From: Plantago major | Lineage: Eukaryota > Streptophyta > Magnoliopsida > Lamiales > Plantaginaceae | Reading direction: 5' to 3' | DNA length: 64,000 nt | Assembly (NCBI GenBank): GCA_026545765.1 | Contig: CM048841.1 | Location: 102,071,352 to 102,135,351, forward strand | Shown: piece after piece, positions 45,046-58,936 of the stretch | How the letters are laid out: every line of letters starts with the position of its first letter | How positions within the stretch are numbered: position 1 is the first letter of the stretch | Notes under the pieces: generated by a model | The model's input: the letters and a program-made list of their open reading frames with translations, nothing else | What the model was told of the DNA's origin: nothing | The model's database searches: none | Translations under genes and position numbers: made by a program

Positions 45046-46830
45046 ATCATGAATTTAAAGAGATTTGTACTGTCAGAGGCAAAATTGAGAAGAAATTGGG
45101 CTCTCTCCACGCGCTCTTTACTTGGTTATATTATTATTTTATTTATATAATTTAAAGGGATCCACAAATTGTGCATGGGAGAACACCTATAAATTTTATG
45201 TGAGTGCTAACCCATAAATTTTATCCAACTAAGAGAACACATAAATTTTATTTTATGTGTGCTAACCCAAAATTATAGAGAATGCGAAGAAAATTTCATC
45301 TCAAATTTGAACTACCTAAAACATAATGAAAATTAAGCACCAGCGGATAATAATCCTTTCCTTGGGCTTCTACTTGTTCGAGATTTTGGAGTGAATCTGC
45401 CCTTATACCCAACAAATTCAAGAGGTTCATCTCAATCTATAAATTTCCCATCACTAAAATGAGTCTTAATAGCCCTCGATAATTAAAAATCCATCCGAAG
45501 TTGGGTATCCGAAATTATGTAATTAGATTGTTATATGACGTGAAAAGAAATCAAGTGACACATTCATACTGTGAGGGTGTGATTGGTTTGGTGTTTTTGT
45601 GTGTATTTTAATGGTTGACCACCTATTTTGCTATGCTTGATTGTTATTTGGTGTGTGTTTTAAATGTGCAAAGCCCGAAATAATTTGAGGGCCGTGTTTT
45701 AAAACACCTCTAGTTGAGTGTTTTGAAATACTTACCTAGGATAGGTATTTTGAAACACCTCTATTTGAGTGTTTTGAAACACACATTTGCCCCACATGAA
45801 AAGACTATATTGTCCCTAAAATTTCACTTGAAAAATCAAAATTAACCCCAAAATCCTAGTAACCTCTTATAAAACTTGAAACCCATTTCCCTCCCATTAT
45901 ACTTACAAAGGTTTTGCATTTAAATTTCAACAAGTTTATCCAATAAGACACAATTTAGCACGTAACATAAACAAGCCGACTTGAGCAAAGTTAATAAACA
46001 AGTTTAGTAACTTGTTAAAGTCAACTTTGAATTTTTTAGTCTACATTTTGCACTAACCTTTAAAAAATAAAACAGAAATTTTAAGTGCACTTCCTTTCCG
46101 TATCTTACATAATGCACTACCCTTTGTATATAATAGATTGTTTTCCTATGATTTAAGCACGTAGATATTGTAGCATGTTAGTGAAGTTACTATTTTTTTT
46201 TGTATGTTTTCATTGCGAGTGAAAACAAAAATCCTTATTTTTTAGATAATAAATTTCTTAAAAAATATACGCCCTAGGCGGTTTATTGCTCCATTCTTGC
46301 TTCGATTAAATTATTTTGTAGGTTTGTCCTATCATCAGCACTAATAGTCTTATTATGAGGTGTCGCCGCAAGCAAATACGGGTCAATTTGGTCTTGTAAT
46401 ACTTAAAACTTTTAAAATATCGTCTAACTTCACGAACTACTCTAAATTGACACCCAAATAAAGCAATAGTGTACTATATGGGGTGGTTAGGATGATTTTA
46501 GTGAACCATTTATGAATGTCTACGTTTATGAATGCCTAAGTTGATATCTTTCCAGACATGAAATATTAGCAGGATGACATTTTTATGCAACAATTGAACT
46601 ACTCAATCTTGGAAAATCGATGATTTAAATACGACATTGTCCTCTGCATTGAATATTTCACATAACACGTCAAACCATGAACCCGAATTCACCAATTCAC
46701 ATTGTCTACCAATCACACCATGCCTGATGTAACCCGAATTCACCAATTCATGTTCAACATAAAGACCAAAAGGGTCCACCACTGCATTTGCAAAACTTGG
46801 CTCTAAACCTTGCAATTTCAAAATTTTCAA
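45046..46830. other. Intergenic upstream of KIN12
   Basis: 45180-45290 has a short direct repeat (AACACATAAATTTTAT, GTGCTAACCCA). 45570-45790 has repeated GAGTGTTTTGAAA and AAAACACCTCTA motifs that can fold back and may be a MITE. 46679-46750 has a doubled ACCCGAATTCACCAATTCA. No gene is supported. Confidence 0.5.
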
Positions 46831-46833
46831 ATC

Positions 46834-46841
46834 TCAAACGG
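46834..46841 (+). promoter_or_regulatory. MSA-like element (AACGG core) of KIN12
   Basis: TCAAACGG differs by one base from the core of the mitosis-specific activator motif (YCYAACGG) bound by three-repeat Myb factors. It lies 167 bp before the ATG. Known KIN-12-class phragmoplast genes are G2/M-regulated, so the site is plausible, but a single imperfect match is weak evidence. Confidence 0.45.
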
Positions 46842-47007
46842 CAAAGCTTTACTTTATCTCTCTACTCTGCTTCTCCATATCGTCTGCCCTAAATCCATTT
46901 TCTCCACTGGAGAAACAACACTACGAAGTCAAATTCTCACCAATTCACCATTCCACTTTTCCGATTTCACTACCTATCATTTATAGATCACCGGACAATC
47001 CTTCACC

Positions 47008-50000
47008 ATGCCGCTGTTCGAGTCGACGAAGAGCGCAATTAAGTCTAGGTTCGGTTTTAATCAGAATAAGCAAATCGAAACCGGCGAGGACTCTTCGCTA
47101 AGGCCTTCAAAAAGCTTCAGCTCTGTCGAGTTTGCCTCTAAACCTGAGGATGATGTTGAACCGGTGGTGCCTAGAAGTTTCGAGTTCCGTGAAGATCCGT
47201 CCTTCTGGAAGGAACACAATGTTCAGGTATACACACATTTCCGATTTTCTCTTTATGTTCATGAGCTAGAATTAGGTTCAGGTTGATTAGATAAGCACTC
47301 GTGTTGTAGAATTAGGTAGCATTACTGTTATTTTGTTAGCAAGGTAGAAATCTAAAGAAACACAATGTTCATGTATACACACATTTCCGATTTTTTTAAT
47401 GTTCATGAGCTAGAATCAGTTTAAGGTTGATTAGACAAATACTCGTGTTGTAGAATTAGGTAGCATTTCTGTCATTTTTGTAGCAAGGTAAAAATTTAAA
47501 GGAACATCACTTTAGCTATAGCTACTCTGGTTTAAGTAAGAGCTTCTGAATAGCTATTGGCCTGTAATTGAGATGTGAATATAACTACCTACTGTAAATC
47601 GCTAAGTATGATACGAGGTACTGCTAAGGTGTGGAATTGCTGAATCAGGTTTAGTTTGATTAGCTAAGCTAAGTACTCGTGTTGTAGAAATAGATAGCAT
47701 TGCTGCCATTTTTTTAGCAAGGTAGAAATTTACAGGAACATTACTTTAGCTTTAACTACTCTGGTTTAAGTAAGAGCTTCTGAATAGCTATTGGCCTGTA
47801 TTTGAGATTTGAACATAACTACCTATTGTAAAATCGATAAGTAGGATAGGAGGTAATGCCCAGGTTTGGAGTTGATGACAAGATTTGAAAGTTATGTTAA
47901 AAAGCAAGCCATAAGAATGACATTAAGTGAGTTAGTGACCAACTGGCAATGATTTTCTGATTGATTTACAGGTTATCATTCGTCTACGACCCTTGAATAC
48001 CTCCGAGCTTTCACTTCACGGGCATAATAGATGTGTTAAACAAGATAGTTCTCAGTCCATTACATGGTTGGGGCATCCAGAATCAAGATTTACATTTGAT
48101 GGTGTTGCTGATGAAAGTGTCACACAGGTAATATATTTCCAACGAGGATATGTTTTTATGACTTATAGATTTCTTTATGTGTGTTGATTTCACACCCTCA
48201 CGTGGTGTTATGGCAGGAAATGGTGTTTAAAGTGGCCGGAGTACCAATGGTGGATAATTGTATGGAAGGATATAATAGCTGCATGTTTGCATATGGCCAA
48301 GTGAGTGCTTAAATTATCATATATTCTTTCTTCCAAATTTACAATTTTAAACTAGTCAAGACTTCAGGGAAGAATTCAAAGCTATCAATTGATAGCTACT
48401 GAAATTCAATTACCTTTTCAAGTCATGATAGCCATGTTTCTACAATGTAGACTGGAAGTGGGAAAACTCATACAATGCTTGGAGACATTGAAGGAGGGAC
48501 TCGGAGACACAGTGTCAATTGTGGGATGACTCCTCGAGTCTTTGAGTACTTATTCTCCAGAATTCAGAAGGTATTAATGATTTTTTACTTTGAAAAATCG
48601 ATGTCTGGAGCCATGGTATTCATTGGAAATGGGATTATCCTTCCTATAAAGCTGTTTTAGTAGATGCCACTTAATAAAATGTTTTTCCCTCCTGCATATC
48701 TTTTCTGGTTCCAGGAATTTTTAGTAAGTATCTTTTTTTTTTGGATAATGATAAATGATGGAATCTCCTTTTGATAACTGTTGTGAGACCTGTGTTTCTG
48801 TTGCTTCACAGGAGAAGGATGCTCGAAGGGAGGAAAAATTAAAATTTACTTGTAAATGTTCTTTCCTAGAAATTTACAATGAGCAGATTCTTGATCTTTT
48901 GGATCCTGCATCTTCCAATTTACAGGTGAGCGTTCTTATGCCTTTGCATTTCCTAATGCGTTTAGGATAATTTTTATTTTGTTCAAAGCTCTATAACACT
49001 GTTTCAACACATTCTAATTTCGAAGATAAGATTACCTACTTGACTTTAAGCTAAGATTTTCTGAGTGACTAATTTCACCATTTTCCTATGCATTGGACCT
49101 AGAATATTTATTTATAGGGCAAATAATCCTTTTGTGATGACTTATTGTGATTTACTTCCTTGTCACAATATTGGGATCAGTTTTTTACCTTTCATCATTA
49201 CAAAGTTGCAATAAGCACGATGGTAGTAGGCATCTTTGCCAACCTTTTATCTTGCCATGCCGGAAGCTGCTTCAGATGGGTTTAAATTCCAGGTTTCTAT
49301 TGCCTTTGTTGTACTCATATTTATCAAAGCATATTTTCTCTTTTCAGATTAGAGAAGACACTAAGAAAGGTGTTTATGTAGAAAACCTGACTGAGGTAGA
49401 AGTCACAAGTGCTCGTGATATGATCCAACAGCTTCTTCAGGTTCAACATCTCTTAAATATTTATTATTATTATTTTTTTTGCAGTCCTAGTAATCAATGG
49501 GGCACATCTTGATTATGCTCTGCACACTGTAGGAAGACCTTGCCTCTATAATTACAATCACCTAGCTAAAGAACGATTCTCTTTATCCTTATATTTTTCA
49601 CTTTGTAATCCTGAAGCATCTGCAAAATTCAATGTATTTATTTGCAAATGTAAAATGCCTTTTGTTGGTTGATATATCATATGCTCTTCGATGTAATTAT
49701 CGATGGAGATAGAGTATCTTTCAGAATGGAACATGTGGTTATACTTTCTGTCAATTTGCCTTTTCTTTTCATATATGTTGGGGGAAGTTACTGAGGAGCA
49801 ACTCCAGTTAATTTGCTCTATCCATATGGCGAATGATCCTGGCTTGTAGTTAAGATGACGTACTTAGAAGAATACTGAGATAATTCAGAATTCAGGTTTC
49901 ATAAATGAATTTATGTGCGGCTGCTTGTGTGGTACCAACTTTTCTCTATGCTTTCCAATATTGGAAAAGTAATATACTGCATGTCTAAATGTTTTGGCGA

Positions 50001-53000
50001 TGTTCATTTTTCCAGGGTGCAGCAAACAGAAAAGTAGCTGCCACTAACATGAATCGTGCAAGTAGTCGTTCACATAGCGTCTTTACATGCATAGTGGAGA
50101 GTAAGGTAGAACATTATTTTTATCGCCCCTATTAAGTTTCTCACAACGATATAACTTTGAATTTAACAGTCTAACTTGGACTTGCGTTGTGTCATCTCTT
50201 TCAGTGGGAAACTCAAGGTGTTACACGTTACAGGTTTGCCCGCCTCAATCTTGTGGATTTAGCAGGATCTGAGAGGTAATTGCTGTGAGAAAACTAGTGA
50301 GGGTGATTATTGATTCAGGGAAAAAGCTTACAAGCACTTATCCCATTATTGTCCTATTCCAGGCAAAAGAGCTCTGGTGCGGAAGGCGAGCGTCTGAAGG
50401 AGGCTACAAATATCAACAAGTCCCTATCTACTCTTGGGTATGCCATATGCTCTACTTGCGTTGCAGGCTTTATGCTGTTGAGTTGAAACATGAACATTTC
50501 ATCTCATTTATGGATACGGACTAAGCAATTTTGTGTTATGATGCCAGGCTTGTAATAATGAACCTTGTGAGTGTATCGAATGGAAAGTCACTCCATGTTC
50601 CTTACAGAGATTCAAAGCTCACGTTTTTACTTCAGGTAAGTGGTTCTGTCTTCAATCACCAACAATCTGTTTTTGCAGGCTAACTTTTAATGTGCATGTG
50701 TTTGATTTATATATAACATGATATCTTAAAGGTCCAAGTTTTCCTTGGGAATTCATCCTGTTCAACCATGTTTTCCATACTAAACAGGCTAAATGGTTCC
50801 AACACTTATAACGTTTCTATTTAAATTTCTAATTCGTTTGGATGGAACTTGGGAACTTCTGCAAATTTCCTTTCCTTCAAATTTTTATGTGAAAAATACA
50901 CAACCATGAATGCATTCTATTTGTGGTGTTTGCTTTATTTCAAGTTTTCTGGAGCCAAGTTATTGATTTCTGATTAATCTTGGCACAGGATTCACTAGGT
51001 GGAAATGCTAAAACGACCATTATTGCAAACATCAGTCCATCTAGTTGGTCAGTCCTTTCTCTGAACTTATCGCGTAGAATTTAGCAGCATACTCATTATT
51101 CATTAAGCAATTTCTTCCAATGATTGATGCTGCGATGTCCTTGTATGCTGTATGATCCGCTTGAATTAATTTTTTTATATATATCAAACTCACTGTTTCA
51201 ATGCAGCTGCTCGCTGGAAACTCTGAGCACTTTAAAGTTTGCTCAGCGTGCCAAATTTATAAAAAATCATGTAAGTTGTGTTGCTTTATCGAGACATTCT
51301 TGAATCACACTTTTCGAAATTTAATTTCACATCAGCTATCCAGATAAAAATGATACTTCTTCTATCTTGTTTTGCTCCAAATACATTTGACCTTAAGCTG
51401 CTGGTCCTTCTGAGCTCCACTTGTTGAACTTTTTGGATTTATTCAACTACTGCCCTGGCATTGAAAACTGATTTTAACCGAAAGTCATAAACACATTGTT
51501 GTTTTTCCTCTAGGTGACAGCTAGTTTGAACTCATTGTATTTACCTTCCTTTGTGATTGTTGGTATACTAGGCTATTGTTAATGAAGATGCTTCTGGAGA
51601 CGTACTTGCTTTGAAACATGAGATCCGGCTTCTCAAGGTATATTCTGGCATTCTACTATTCAGCCTTAATAGGATATCCATGTAAGCCGTACAGTTTGTG
51701 CTGTTGAATGTTTGCCTTGTGGCCCTCAAGATTCAAGGCACAGCAATGATTTGTTAGGTTCACAGAGTTACCCATTCTGTTCTATTACTTTCCGTTTCTT
51801 CTTTCTTTGGTTGGGGAGAAAAAAGGGGGTGACTGAAATGAATGAATGTGCTATTCAGGCCTTCACCCATTGTCCAAATTTACATTTCAAGAGTGTTTTA
51901 TACATCTTTACTTGTTTTCCTTCTCACTATTCTAGTGAGATAAATTGATCATGAATCAATGTCACATTTTGTTTGTCCAATTTCAATTTCATGTCTGAAT
52001 CAGCACAAAGCTTTAGTTGAAAATGAAAAGATGAAAGTTACACCTCACATGTTTTTTTATCTCAAGAGTAGCGATTATTTTAGTAGAACTTTTGAAGATT
52101 TTCTAAAACATAAACTGGAGCATTACTAATGCAGAATGGCATATCTAGAATTCAGAACATGTATTTTCTAATTGTTGGTTATTAATTTTGCAATGCAGTG
52201 TCTAATTGTACTAATTTGAGGCATTGGTTCTTCTGGCTTCTTTTGTCTTTCATGACACTTGGAGTTTGTTTACAACTTTTTTGTATGCCAATTGTAGAAA
52301 GAAAATTCTCATCTGCGAAGTCTAGTAAAGGGAGGTACTGAAGGCTGTGATGGTGATGGTCTATCTCTGACCTTAGCGGGATCACCTGGACCTTGGGATG
52401 GATTACAAGGATTTTCCACTCCGCTTGTTACTGAGAAGAAACCATCACGTGTATGTTGGTCTTTTTGTACCAATTTAAATGATGCATATCGTGTGGATGC
52501 TAGATTCTTATATGATCTACTTATTGCAGCTTAAGAATAAAGAGTATGAAGTTGCCCTAGTTGGAGCTTTCAGGAGGGAAAAGGATAAGGATATTGTACT
52601 ACAGACACTCGAAGCAGAGATCAAAACAACTCTTCAGCTTGTACGTGACATTCTATCAGATTATTTTCTATTTCAATTCTTACTTATATGCTTTTCATAT
52701 GTATCACTAAGTGAATTAGCCACTTAAGATAAAATGTAAGAATTAATTTTGATTATGTAGAAACAGGATGAACACTTTCAACCTATAAATCCTATGTGAG
52801 AGATCTCAGCCTCATATCTTACTTCCTGAAAGCATGTAAAATTTTCTGCTATTATGTGCATAAATTAGTTTTTTCAAGGTCTCTTTATCAAAAAAGGTAA
52901 ACTGTAAGTGCAAGAAATATATGTTATTAAACTTGAGACAACTGGTGAATCTCCATCATGCACACTTGATTTAATGTTCATATTGTATCTCAGGCAAAAC

Positions 53001-56000
53001 AAAGAGAGGATGAAATTCAAGCCTTAAAGATGCAGTTAAGATTTCGAGAAGCTGGAATAAAAAGACTTGAAGCTGTTGCTTGTGGAAAAAGCTCAGCTGA
53101 CCCTCACTTGATAAAAGAGAAGGAGGAGCATTTAAAAGTAATTGAGGAACTTCGTTCACAGGTAGATCGTAACCAGAATGCAGCAAGATTTGCAATGGAG
53201 AATTTGCGACTACAAGAAGAGATTAGAAGGCATGTATTGTTTTTTCTTACTGTTTTCTTTTATGGTTATTTTTTCCCGTCTTGCTGCATTCATTATATAT
53301 AAAACTTGGTTAAATACTTAATATTGGAGAAAATTGTTAGTTTGGGAAAGAGAGAAATGATGTTGATGTTTGGGAACGGATAATTGTTTTAGTATTTTTT
53401 AACCTCATAATTGTTGAGCATATCAGTGCGACAGTGTCCATTGATAAGTATTATCAGTTGAAGCATCGATATATTTTTTATCCTCAGCTCTTTTCTTTCA
53501 CCTTTGATCTTTATTCAAGCATTACATGCTATAGTAATCATTTTGAATTTATGATGTGATTTCAATAAAGCTCGTATTTTGTCTGTATTTGCCATTCAAT
53601 CTATTAACATTTCAGGTTGAAGTCATTTTGTGAGGACGGTGAACGGGAAAGAATGAATGAGCAGATAACAATATTGAAAAACAAGGTGAGCAAAGAACAT
53701 ACTACCTTTCCTTCACATGTTAGTTTAAATGTTAGCCTATACACGTTCTGCTAATTGGAGATGAGTAAGCACAAGTACCTATAATATACCAATGTGGTTA
53801 ACTGTAATTCAGTATCTTTGCAGACATCCTTTTTTTTCTAGACTACCATGTCAGGAGTTATTTCATCCTCCACTGTTCAAAATCTCACACATTAATTTGT
53901 ACTATCATATCTACTTTTCTTAATAATAAGGTGTTACTGTTTCAGTTTCATATTTGCCTCCAACCATGTGAATCAATGTGGTTTCACAATACATTGCCAT
54001 GATCAAACATATCTTTAACCAGATCATTTTTTTACACTGCAGTGCAATTGTTCAGTCATGTTATATTATGCAGACATCAGTTTCTGAGTATTATTGTTTT
54101 TTCTGCAGTTGCTGGAAGCCCTTGACTGGAAACTCATGCATGAATCAGAACCTGCAAACATGCAGGTGCGAGTCTTTTCCATGTTTTGGCTTGGTTTGCA
54201 TTTTATGTGAGTTTGACTCGTGAAGCTTATTGGTTTTATTTTAATTGTACAGAATGATGTTCACAGTGATATAAATTTGCTGAGTTCCAATCAGGTAATA
54301 AATACGATAAGTGAACCATGCCATCTCATTTTTTAATAGAAAGTAACTGCAGTAGTCATTAGAGATATGTATGTCACTTCATTTTATTATCTAATAGTAT
54401 GAGTCTATGACGTTAGATAGCAGGTACGAGAACAGTGTTTATTAATAGGTTGTGAACTTTTATGCAATACTGACTGTAAATTAGCAAATGGCTTCATAAG
54501 TGTGTTCAGAATAATGCTTAAAGGTTTTATGAAGGAAGTTCTGGGTTTGCGTGATAAATATGTTCCTCTCTGTTTATTTAGACTTTCATAGATCTTATTA
54601 TTCCTTCTGTTGCTGTCTTCTTGATTTTCTTGGGCTTGAGTTGGGTTCATTCCATAGAATTTAAGAATAAAAGATGCACTTAAAGTGGCTTGATGTCAAT
54701 ATAAAGGCATTATAACTTTACTGTTGATGAGCTTTTGCTTACATGTATTATAAATCTACAGGAATCTGCATCACCTTGGCGGACTACAATGAACGAGGAA
54801 AATGAGTTCCTCCGCATGCAGGTACTCCTAATTTAGCTTTGTTTCTGTAATCAATTTTGGAAAGAATATGCACTTATAAGTTGTTTAAAGAAGTCAAAAA
54901 TCTTGCTTTTACATTTTCGGAATCAACAATTCTCATTTTATATTCTTATTTTAGGCAATTCAGAATCAATCCGAGCTTGACTCACTCCGCAAAGAGAAAG
55001 AAAAGTTGGAAAGGTTAATGAGATTAAATTCTGTTAATTGTAGTATATGAGCTGATCCATTCTTGAATCATTTGAGTTCCTGATGAACTTTCATCCCCTT
55101 CCTTCACTTCTGATTGTGATGATATATCGACCTTTCTGCAGACATGTCGATGACTTGGTAAAGGAGCTTGAGGTGGAGAGATCATCCAAACAAGGGACAG
55201 CTGAACAAGTTCATAAAGGAAACGCTGAAGTTGCATCATTAAGTGATCAAAGGGAACTTAAAACTATGGTTGATGCCATTGCAGCTGCAAGTGAAAGAGA
55301 AGCAGATCTCTCCAAAGAAAATGATGAGTTGAGAATGAAATTGAAAGTTTTGGTCGAGGATAATAACAAACTCATTGATTTATATGATATAGCGGTTGAG
55401 GAGAACAGCAGTAAGACCGATGATAGTTCTCTAAATCCTCCTGCTGATCCAGTTGAAGATCAAATCAACCGCCTCACTGAAGCTGCAGAGCTAAAGGAGG
55501 TAGAGATCCAAAGAGAAGCTGACAGTCTAAAATGCCAACTTGCAGAAATGCATGAAGAAAATGATAAGCTGCTGTGTCTATATGAGAAAGCCATGCAAGA
55601 GAGAGATGAATTCAAACGATTAATAGGCTCTGCCCAACTTAAAAGCAAAGATGAGAAAGGAGATTTCAGCTGTCCAGAGAAGCTTGTTGAAATTGATGGA
55701 GGTCAATGTCTTACTTTTGGTGAAGCTTCTGTCTGCCCTGGTGATGACCTTGTTATGGAGGAAACTCAATTGTATGAAGTAGATGCGCAAACATCTAGTT
55801 TGCAGATGAATGATTATTCTGATGCACATGAAACCGATGAGCAGCCTCTGGCTACAAAGATGAGATGTTATGAGTCAGAACCAATTGCATATGATGTCAT
55901 GGACACAGATGAGTACAAAGAACCCCAACTGGAGATCCTTGAAAAATCAACAGGTATTTCTAGAGAAATGTGTGAAAATTTGAATTCTATAAGGAAGAAG

Positions 56001-57059
56001 CTTGTTGAAGCTCAAGAGGAGCTCTCATACACTACACAGACAAAATATATGTTTTGTATGCTTGAGAGAGCCACGGTTGAGGTTGATGAACTCACGGAAA
56101 AAATTTGCAAATTGGACATCAGCATTCAGGGTCAAGAGAATGAGTGTGCTTACCTTAAAGTTCTCTGTCCAGAGCTTCAGGAGAGAAAAGAAGTTGCCTA
56201 CAAGAAATTAGCAGCTCTGAAGAATTCCTTAAAAAGCTTGTCTTCTTCACTTGGTTACTTTGAGCAGCGGGAGGCCACAACAAGATCGAAGCTAAACTGT
56301 AAAAGGAAGCTGAATTGTCTTCAGGTGACCAAGCATGAACTGATGGATGCCCTTGGGAAGTTCAAAGAAACAGAAGCAGAATTGGAAAACAGCATTGAAA
56401 TTTTGAAGTTGAAATTGGAGGATGGAAATAGAAAACTAGAAAGTGATAGAGTTCTTATGGCAATAGATAATGTGGAGAAAGTAAGCAATGACAAAAAATG
56501 GCAAATGAGCACTACTGAGTTGCTGAAAACGGAAGAAGAGAAAACAAATATACAGAATCAAATGAAGTTGAAAAGTGAAAAACTTATTCGGGTGAAGAAA
56601 GATACAGAGGCTGCGACCAAGAAACTGAGCAAGATTGATGCTGCAATTCAAATGCTCAAAACTGCACTGGAGAAAGATGTGTCATTATCTGTTGAAGAGA
56701 TGGAGGATAAGTTTCAAAGGGCTGTTCGGGAGAGAGAAATGCTTTCAGAAGTTAATGAGAATGGAAGAAAAGAGTTCGAAAACATGATTGTGGAGTATTA
56801 CCAGTGTTTGTTTGAAGCAGACTTGAAGGAGGAAGAGAAAAAACTCCTGGATGAAGAAGTGGCCTTTGAATCACGAAGACTGAACGAGTTAAAGAGAACG
56901 AAAGATGAAGCTTTAAGGAAGATGACGCAGCTGGCAGAAGCAACGGCATGTGAATCAAGGTCGTTGTGTGATAAAATGGAGTCTGAGGTACACAGTATAG
57001 GTCAGTCAGTTGTAGAGCTGAATTCATTGCTTGAACAATGTAGTTCAGGAGTATGTTGA
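47008..57059 (+). CDS. KIN12E: KIN-12 family kinesin (KIN-12E-like), 22 exons, 1,334 aa
   Basis: Plus-end-type kinesin motor of the plant KIN-12 group, whose members act on phragmoplast and spindle microtubules. Exons: 47008-47226, 47972-48127, 48217-48300, 48451-48570, 48812-48925, 49348-49440, 50016-50105, 50205-50275, 50363-50437, 50548-50635, 50989-51047, 51207-51270, 51572-51637, 52298-52450, 52530-52640, 52994-53229, 53616-53685, 54109-54165, 54253-54294, 54762-54821, 54955-55013, 55142-57059; all phases join. The motor (residues about 72-411) has the P-loop GQTGSGKT across the exon 3/4 junction, switch I NRASSRSHS, switch II LVDLAGSER and the microtubule-binding HVPYRDSKLTFLLQDSLGG. 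The N-terminal extension (MPLFESTKSAIKSRFGF) is typical of the group. The remaining 900 residues are coiled coil, ending ELNSLLEQCSSGVC. Intron 16 appears to use a GC donor. The E assignment within KIN-12 is from memory of the family and could be F. Confidence 0.93.
47212..47870 (+). repeat. Internal duplications in KIN12 intron 1
   Basis: The 3 prime end of exon 1 with its splice donor (CACAATGTTCAGGTATAC at 47215) is duplicated 146 bp downstream as CACAATGTTCATGTATAC (47361). The following sequence (CTCGTGTTGTAGAA) occurs at 47298, 47442 and 47676. A second unit of about 240 bp (AAGAGCTTCTGAATAGCTAT) is repeated at about 47538 and 47772. Confidence 0.9.
53230..53615 (+). other. Probable GC-AG intron (KIN12 intron 16)
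   Basis: Exon 16 ends ...ATT AGA AG and the intron begins GCATGT. Joining to TTGAAGTCA after ACATTTCAG keeps the frame (RRLKSFCEDGE). The nearest GT (53234-53235) would give an in-frame stop within a few codons. GC donors are a known minor class. Confidence 0.75.
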
Positions 57060-58936
57060 GTTTTGTGTATGCTCCAAATTTGTTTCAGCATCAGAACTTT
57101 CCTGATCTGTGTAGATTATTAGCTGTACTGTTTACTTAATTGCTTATTTGTGATATCAGCTTAATCTTTTTGTTGGTTCCTCTGAGACTAGCATTTGATT
57201 ACCCTATAACCAATACGGTTCTTGTATGTTCATACTCCCTCTGTCCCGGAGAACTTCATACATTAGGGTTAGCGTGCAATTTTATGCGAAAAGTTAAAGT
57301 AATGATAGAATATAAAATAGGTGGAAAAAAGTGTACTTTTAGTGTCAAAAGGTGTAATTTGAGTGTAAATTTGAGATTGTTTATTATTTGTTGGGTGTGG
57401 GGTAGCTTCTTTTTTTGGTAATGCATGAAGTTCTGTGGGACAGCTAAAAATGGTAAATGTATGAAGTTCTGCGGTACGGAGAAAGTACTGAATAAATTCT
57501 GGTGGAGTCTTGCTATGCAGAATTTCAAAATTGTCGAATTAATGTTACAAAAATATTATAGTATCAAGTAAATGTCTTTATTGTAAAATACTTCTTAGAA
57601 ATTTCAATTACAATATTTTCAATAACCCACTTAAAATTCTTGGCAATAACTCTGTGTTGGTACGACTATTTTTATCTTTTTAATACGTATCCTATAAGAG
57701 TTATTCACTCGTTCCGAAATGAACACAAGTTATAAAATATAATTTCAATACACACAACATTTTTTACTTGCATATAACTAATGAAAATATCACGAGCTTA
57801 GTTGGAATATAAAGAAAATCACAAAAGGAAATGAGAGATTGCATAATCTGTCCTGTAGGCTGAAGCGGCTAGCCTCCTTTTATTGGCAAGGTAGGCGCCC
57901 AACCATTTCTGAGTCATGACTCATGAGACTCATTTTATGACCACTATCTTATCATTATTAACCACGTATGAAAGGCAAATTTGCACTAATTTTTTTAAAT
58001 AGAATTATAGTACTTCCTCCGTCCCGAGAATAGTTTTCCATTTGATTTTTTGGTCAACCAAATAAGAAAATAGGGAGTATTGGATTTTATTTAAATGGAA
58101 ATCTAATAAAGAATCATTAAAAGTTGATAGTGGGTTGATAAAGTGGAAAGTTGAGTATTATTTAAATGAAGAAAAAATAAAAAATGAAATAGTGGGTTGG
58201 TAAAGTTGTAAATAAGAATGTATTATGAGGTTATTGATTAGGTAGGATAGGTGGTTCCATCACCAAAAATGGAAAGGGGAAGCTTTGTATGGGACAACTA
58301 AAATGGTAAAATGAGAAGCTTTGACCGGAACGGATGAAATATAACATTTGATGTTTGTATAAAATCGTCCAAAGCCCAGATGATCATGGTAGGCTCGAGG
58401 TAAGTGTCCTTAGTCTTACGTTTTATCAGTGAATATGAAATCATGGGGGAATAAGTTAAGACAATTTTTTAATGGTTTGTCTTAAACAAGTTGGACAAAA
58501 CTAAATTGTTTCGAGTAGGTTGACCAAGCTCATGCTAAGTCTCTCAAAGCATATGTAGTTGGAGAAATATTTCGTTTACCTTCAAACGGAGTAAATACTT
58601 TCCTATTTACTATAGGCAAAAGTTAAGCGGACAAACCTCTGGTTACCCGGAAGCTTGTCGATCTAGACACATAAGCATCGTACTAGATGGAACGTTTAGG
58701 TCACACAAGTCATAACGTAAGGTCCGGACTCTTATCATTGTGTATTACAGTACAATATAAAAAACATTAATACATTTTTTCATTCGATTGTATCCTTTGA
58801 TATAAAATTTCAAATTTAAAAGTATTATTGCACGACAGTATATTTATCATTGCGAATTAACACGTTTTAAATATCAACATTTGGTATTGAATTGAATTTT
58901 GTTTTACTAGAATTTTATATATATACTGCTTACTAG
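57060..58936. other. KIN12-OEP61 intergenic region with two MITEs
   Basis: Contains the Stowaway MITE at 57235-57485 and a second CTTCCTCCGTCCCGAG-type element at about 58013-58340 (right end GACCGGAACGGATGAA, decayed). The rest is AT-rich. The KIN12 3 prime end should lie within the first few hundred bases. Confidence 0.6.
57235..57485. mobile_element. Complete Stowaway-type MITE, 251 bp
   Basis: TA duplication at 57233-57234 and 57486-57487. The left end CTCCCTCTGTCCCGGAGAAC and the right end, inverted, CTTTCTCCGTACCGCAGAAC are TIRs extended by CTTCATACA. The interior (GTTTATTATTTGTTGGGTGT) is shared with the outer MITEs in units B and C and with 37490-37700, so this is the reference copy for that family. 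Confidence 0.92.

Noticed and set aside
44904..45110. Minus-strand ORF of 68 codons
   Set aside because: It lies across the plastid 23S rRNA fragment and has no protein signature.
55460..57027. Minus-strand ORFs opposite the last KIN12 exon
   Set aside because: Shadows of a strongly supported coding exon on the plus strand.
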